Shown here one piece after another: positions 14,187 to 16,033 of a stretch of DNA of 16,033 nt. Position numbers and translations under genes: made by a program. A model generated the notes under the pieces. The model worked only from the letters and a program-made list of their open reading frames with translations. It was not told the origin of the DNA and ran no database searches. Each line of letters starts with the position of its first letter. Position 1 is the stretch's first letter. This stretch comes from an uncultured Clostridia bacterium (lineage in GTDB: Bacteria > Bacillota > Clostridia > Christensenellales > DTU072), in assembly GCA_934296355.1 (NCBI GenBank), contig CAKRAY010000021.1, positions 1-16,033 of the forward strand. The letters are read 5' to 3'.

Positions 14187-15908
14187 ATGTTAAGCACACT
14201 ATTAGCAAGCGGAGAGTATTTCGTAGGTAGTTTTTGGGCGTTTGTTCCGGCGATTATCGCTATCGTACTCGCGCTTATTACCAAGCAAGTTTATTTGAGT
14301 TTGTTCGCGGGTATTTTTACGGGCGCGATGTTTCTTGCCGGCGGCAATCCCGTACAGGCTATAAGCAATCTTTTCATTACCATGGCGAAACAACTCGGCA
14401 ATAACGGTTGTATACTCGTATTTTTGGTAATACTCGGTATTTTTTCCGTTCTTATGATAAAGACGGGCGGTTCCAAAGCCTACGGCGAATGGGCGGGAAA
14501 GAAGATTAAAGGCGCGAAAGGCGCGCAACTCGCCACGGTGGCGTTCGGTTGTTTTATTTTCGTAGACGACTATTTTAACTGTCTTACCGTAGGGTCGGTT
14601 ATGCGCCCGGTTACCGACAAATTCAAAGTTTCTCGCGCGAAACTCGCTTATCTTATCGATTCCACTGCCGCGCCGGTGTGCATTATCGCGCCGATATCCT
14701 CTTGGGCGGCGGCGGTTTCCGCCTACGGCGACGGCGGTATTATGTCTTTCATAAAGACCATCCCCTTTAACGTTTACGCGTTGTTCACTATCGCGATGAT
14801 GATAATCTTCATTTGCTTAAAACTCGACGTTTTCAAAATGAAAAGGAACCAAATCAAAGCGAGCGCGGGCGACCTTACCGCGGGGGAAAACGACTTGCCC
14901 AGCGAGGACTATAAGGGTAACGTTGCCGCGAACGGCAAAATCGCCAGCCTGGTCGTGCCTATCGTCACGTTAATCGTGTGTTGCGTGGGCGCGATGATTT
15001 ACAACGGTTATTTTTACGATGAGCACGCGGGCGTTATCGGTACGACAAAACAATGTTCCAACGTGGCGGAAGCGTTCAGCAGTTGCGACGCGGGTTCTTC
15101 CCTTGCGATGGGTTCGGCAATCGCGCTCGTGATATCTTTTATATTCTTGATCGCGACCAAGGCGATATCTTTCAAAGAGTGTATGGAGTCTATTCCCGAA
15201 GGGTTTAAGTCCATGGTTCCCGCCATACTCATACTTACTTTTGCGTGGACGCTTTGCGCGATGATGGGCGCGAAAGGCGAAGGTTTAGGCACGGACGGAA
15301 AGGCGGTTATCGACGGAACGTTAAACGCGAAAGCGTTCATTCAAGCCACCGTATCCGCGGACAATATGGCGGTCGGTATTATACCGTTTATATTCTTTGC
15401 GCTCGCGTGCTTTATCTCTTTCGCGACGGGTACGAGTTGGGGTACGTTCGGTACGCTCCTACCTATCGCCATCGCGGTTATGGACCCCGCCAATTCCGGA
15501 CTTTACTACATTACGCTCAGCGCGGTGCTTGCGGGCGCGGTTTACGGCGATCACGTAAGTCCGATTTCCGACACTACCATAATGGCTTCGTCCGGCGCGC
15601 AATGTAACCATATCGACCATGTGAGAACGCAACTCCCCTATGCGACGCTCGTAGCGATAATAGCGGCGATAACCTACCTTATCGGCGGATTTGCCGCGGT
15701 AAAAGTGCAGTCGTACGGCGGTATGGTGGGTATCGTCCTCGGAGTCGCTTCCGCGCTTATGGCGGGCGCAACCGTCGCGCTCTACTTCCTCGATAAGTCC
15801 GGAAAACTCGATACGCTGGAAGCGAAATTCAAGAAAATCTTTTCCCGTAAGAAAAAATCCGCCGTCGCCACCGACTCTTCCCAAGAAAACAACAACGGCA
15901 ACGTGTGA
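14187..15908 (+). CDS. NhaC-family transporter, probable lysine importer (LysW-type)
   Basis: A 573-aa polytopic membrane protein with about 12 or more hydrophobic segments. Family signatures include FVDDYFNCLTVGSVMRPVTDK (near residues 127-147), STAAPVCIIAPISSW, FATGTSWGTFGTLLPIA and GDHVSPISDTTIMASSGAQC. The last ~40 residues are a charged cytoplasmic tail. By sequence alone it is a Na+/H+ antiporter-superfamily protein. The lysine riboswitch directly upstream argues that the substrate is lysine, as proposed for LysW proteins in comparative-genomic work on L-boxes. The ATG at 14187 has AAAGGGATGA upstream (14171-14180). Ion coupling and transport direction are inferred only. Confidence 0.9.
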   Translation: MLSTLLASGEYFVGSFWAFVPAIIAIVLALITKQVYLSLFAGIFTGAMFLAGGNPVQAISNLFITMAKQLGNNGCILVFLVILGIFSVLMIKTGGSKAYGEWAGKKIKGAKGAQLATVAFGCFIFVDDYFNCLTVGSVMRPVTDKFKVSRAKLAYLIDSTAAPVCIIAPISSWAAAVSAYGDGGIMSFIKTIPFNVYALFTIAMMIIFICLKLDVFKMKRNQIKASAGDLTAGENDLPSEDYKGNVAANGKIASLVVPIVTLIVCCVGAMIYNGYFYDEHAGVIGTTKQCSNVAEAFSSCDAGSSLAMGSAIALVISFIFLIATKAISFKECMESIPEGFKSMVPAILILTFAWTLCAMMGAKGEGLGTDGKAVIDGTLNAKAFIQATVSADNMAVGIIPFIFFALACFISFATGTSWGTFGTLLPIAIAVMDPANSGLYYITLSAVLAGAVYGDHVSPISDTTIMASSGAQCNHIDHVRTQLPYATLVAIIAAITYLIGGFAAVKVQSYGGMVGIVLGVASALMAGATVALYFLDKSGKLDTLEAKFKKIFSRKKKSAVATDSSQENNNGNV

Positions 15909-15932
15909 GCAACGTACGCACGTTGCATCGCA
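15909..15932. repeat. Stop-adjacent palindromic repeat, copy 2
   Basis: GCAACGT-ACGC-ACGTTGC plus ATCGCA, starting on the base after the transporter TGA. A second, mutually exclusive hairpin, GTTGC-ATC-GCAAC (15922-15934), is possible here. No T-run follows, so this copy is not a standard terminator. Confidence 0.75.
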
Positions 15933-15935
15933 ACT

Positions 15936-15982
15936 TCGCGAATAAACCTTATTCTTTGATAAGTGAATACTCGCGAATAAAC
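15936..15982. repeat. 12-bp direct repeat pair
   Basis: TCGCGAATAAAC occurs at 15936-15947 and 15971-15982, 35 bp apart, each followed by an A/T-rich run. A small hairpin, CTTAT (15948-15952) with ATAAG (15959-15963), lies between them. Function unknown. Confidence 0.5.
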
Positions 15983-16013
15983 TTTTATCTAGAAAAACAA
16001 AAAAGGTTTACGG

Positions 16014-16019
16014 TATAAT
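16014..16019 (+). promoter_or_regulatory. -10 box at the right edge, before a copy of the window's first 16 bases
   Basis: A perfect TATAAT whose last two bases begin the 16-bp sequence shared with the left end. No good -35 is seen 16-18 nt upstream (AGAAAA or neighbours). If the left-end RNA recurs here, or the molecule is closed, this is its promoter, with a start near window base 8-10. Confidence 0.5.
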
Positions 16020-16033
16020 ACGAAATTGTGGAA
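16018..16033. repeat. 16-bp terminal direct repeat, right copy
   Basis: ATACGAAATTGTGGAA at 16018-16033 is identical to bases 1-16 of the window. Confidence 0.95.

Overview
This 16 kb window looks like a chromosomal segment of a Bacillota member, most likely an uncultured Clostridia-type anaerobe. The reasons are a spoIIIE/ftsK - M16 peptidase - cinA - recA neighbourhood like the spoIIIE-ymfFH-pgsA-cinA-recA region known from Bacillus and Clostridia, an L13-S9 operon, strong GGAGG-type ribosome sites, TTGACA/TATAAT promoters, and a lysine riboswitch in front of an NhaC-type transporter. GC content is moderate, with many CpG-rich codons (GCG, CGC, TCG). Genus and species cannot be read from the sequence.

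Layout, left to right. Positions 1-182 hold an unidentified, highly structured + strand RNA that ends in a strong intrinsic terminator. A second, bidirectional terminator hairpin (226-249) separates it from the convergent rplM-rpsI operon (minus strand, promoter at 1236-1264, possible L13 leader hairpin at 1178-1209). Next on the minus strand is a two-gene unit, a beta-phosphoglucomutase-like HAD hydrolase and a B12-binding radical SAM protein. A divergent intergenic region (3413-3625) carries a near-consensus promoter for a long + strand run: M16 peptidase, FtsK/SpoIIIE translocase, RimO, a CinA C-terminal-domain protein (PncC-type), RecA and two membrane-anchored cyclophilin-type proteins. 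These are nearly contiguous, often with ATGA stop/start overlaps, so much of 3626-12296 is probably co-transcribed.

The right part is more accessory. A hipB-hipA toxin-antitoxin pair (12372-13771) sits behind a promoter bracketed by two copies of an 18-bp repeat with a 14-bp palindromic core. The second copy covers the -10 element and the predicted transcript start, and hipB appears to be leaderless. After hipA comes a short palindromic repeat with a T-run, then a consensus promoter, a complete lysine (L-box) riboswitch, an intrinsic terminator and a NhaC-family transporter that is probably a LysW-type lysine importer. The same palindromic repeat, with one compensatory base-pair change in its stem, recurs directly after the stop codon of the transporter.

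The last 16 bases of the window are identical to its first 16 and overlap a TATAAT box. Either the window is a closed or falsely circularised contig, or a second copy of the left-end RNA gene begins at the right edge. The candidates most worth follow-up are that RNA, the stop-codon-adjacent palindromes, the double-operator leaderless hipBA unit, and the second cyclophilin-like protein, which has lost its catalytic residues. No clear new multi-gene defence or biosynthetic system is visible.
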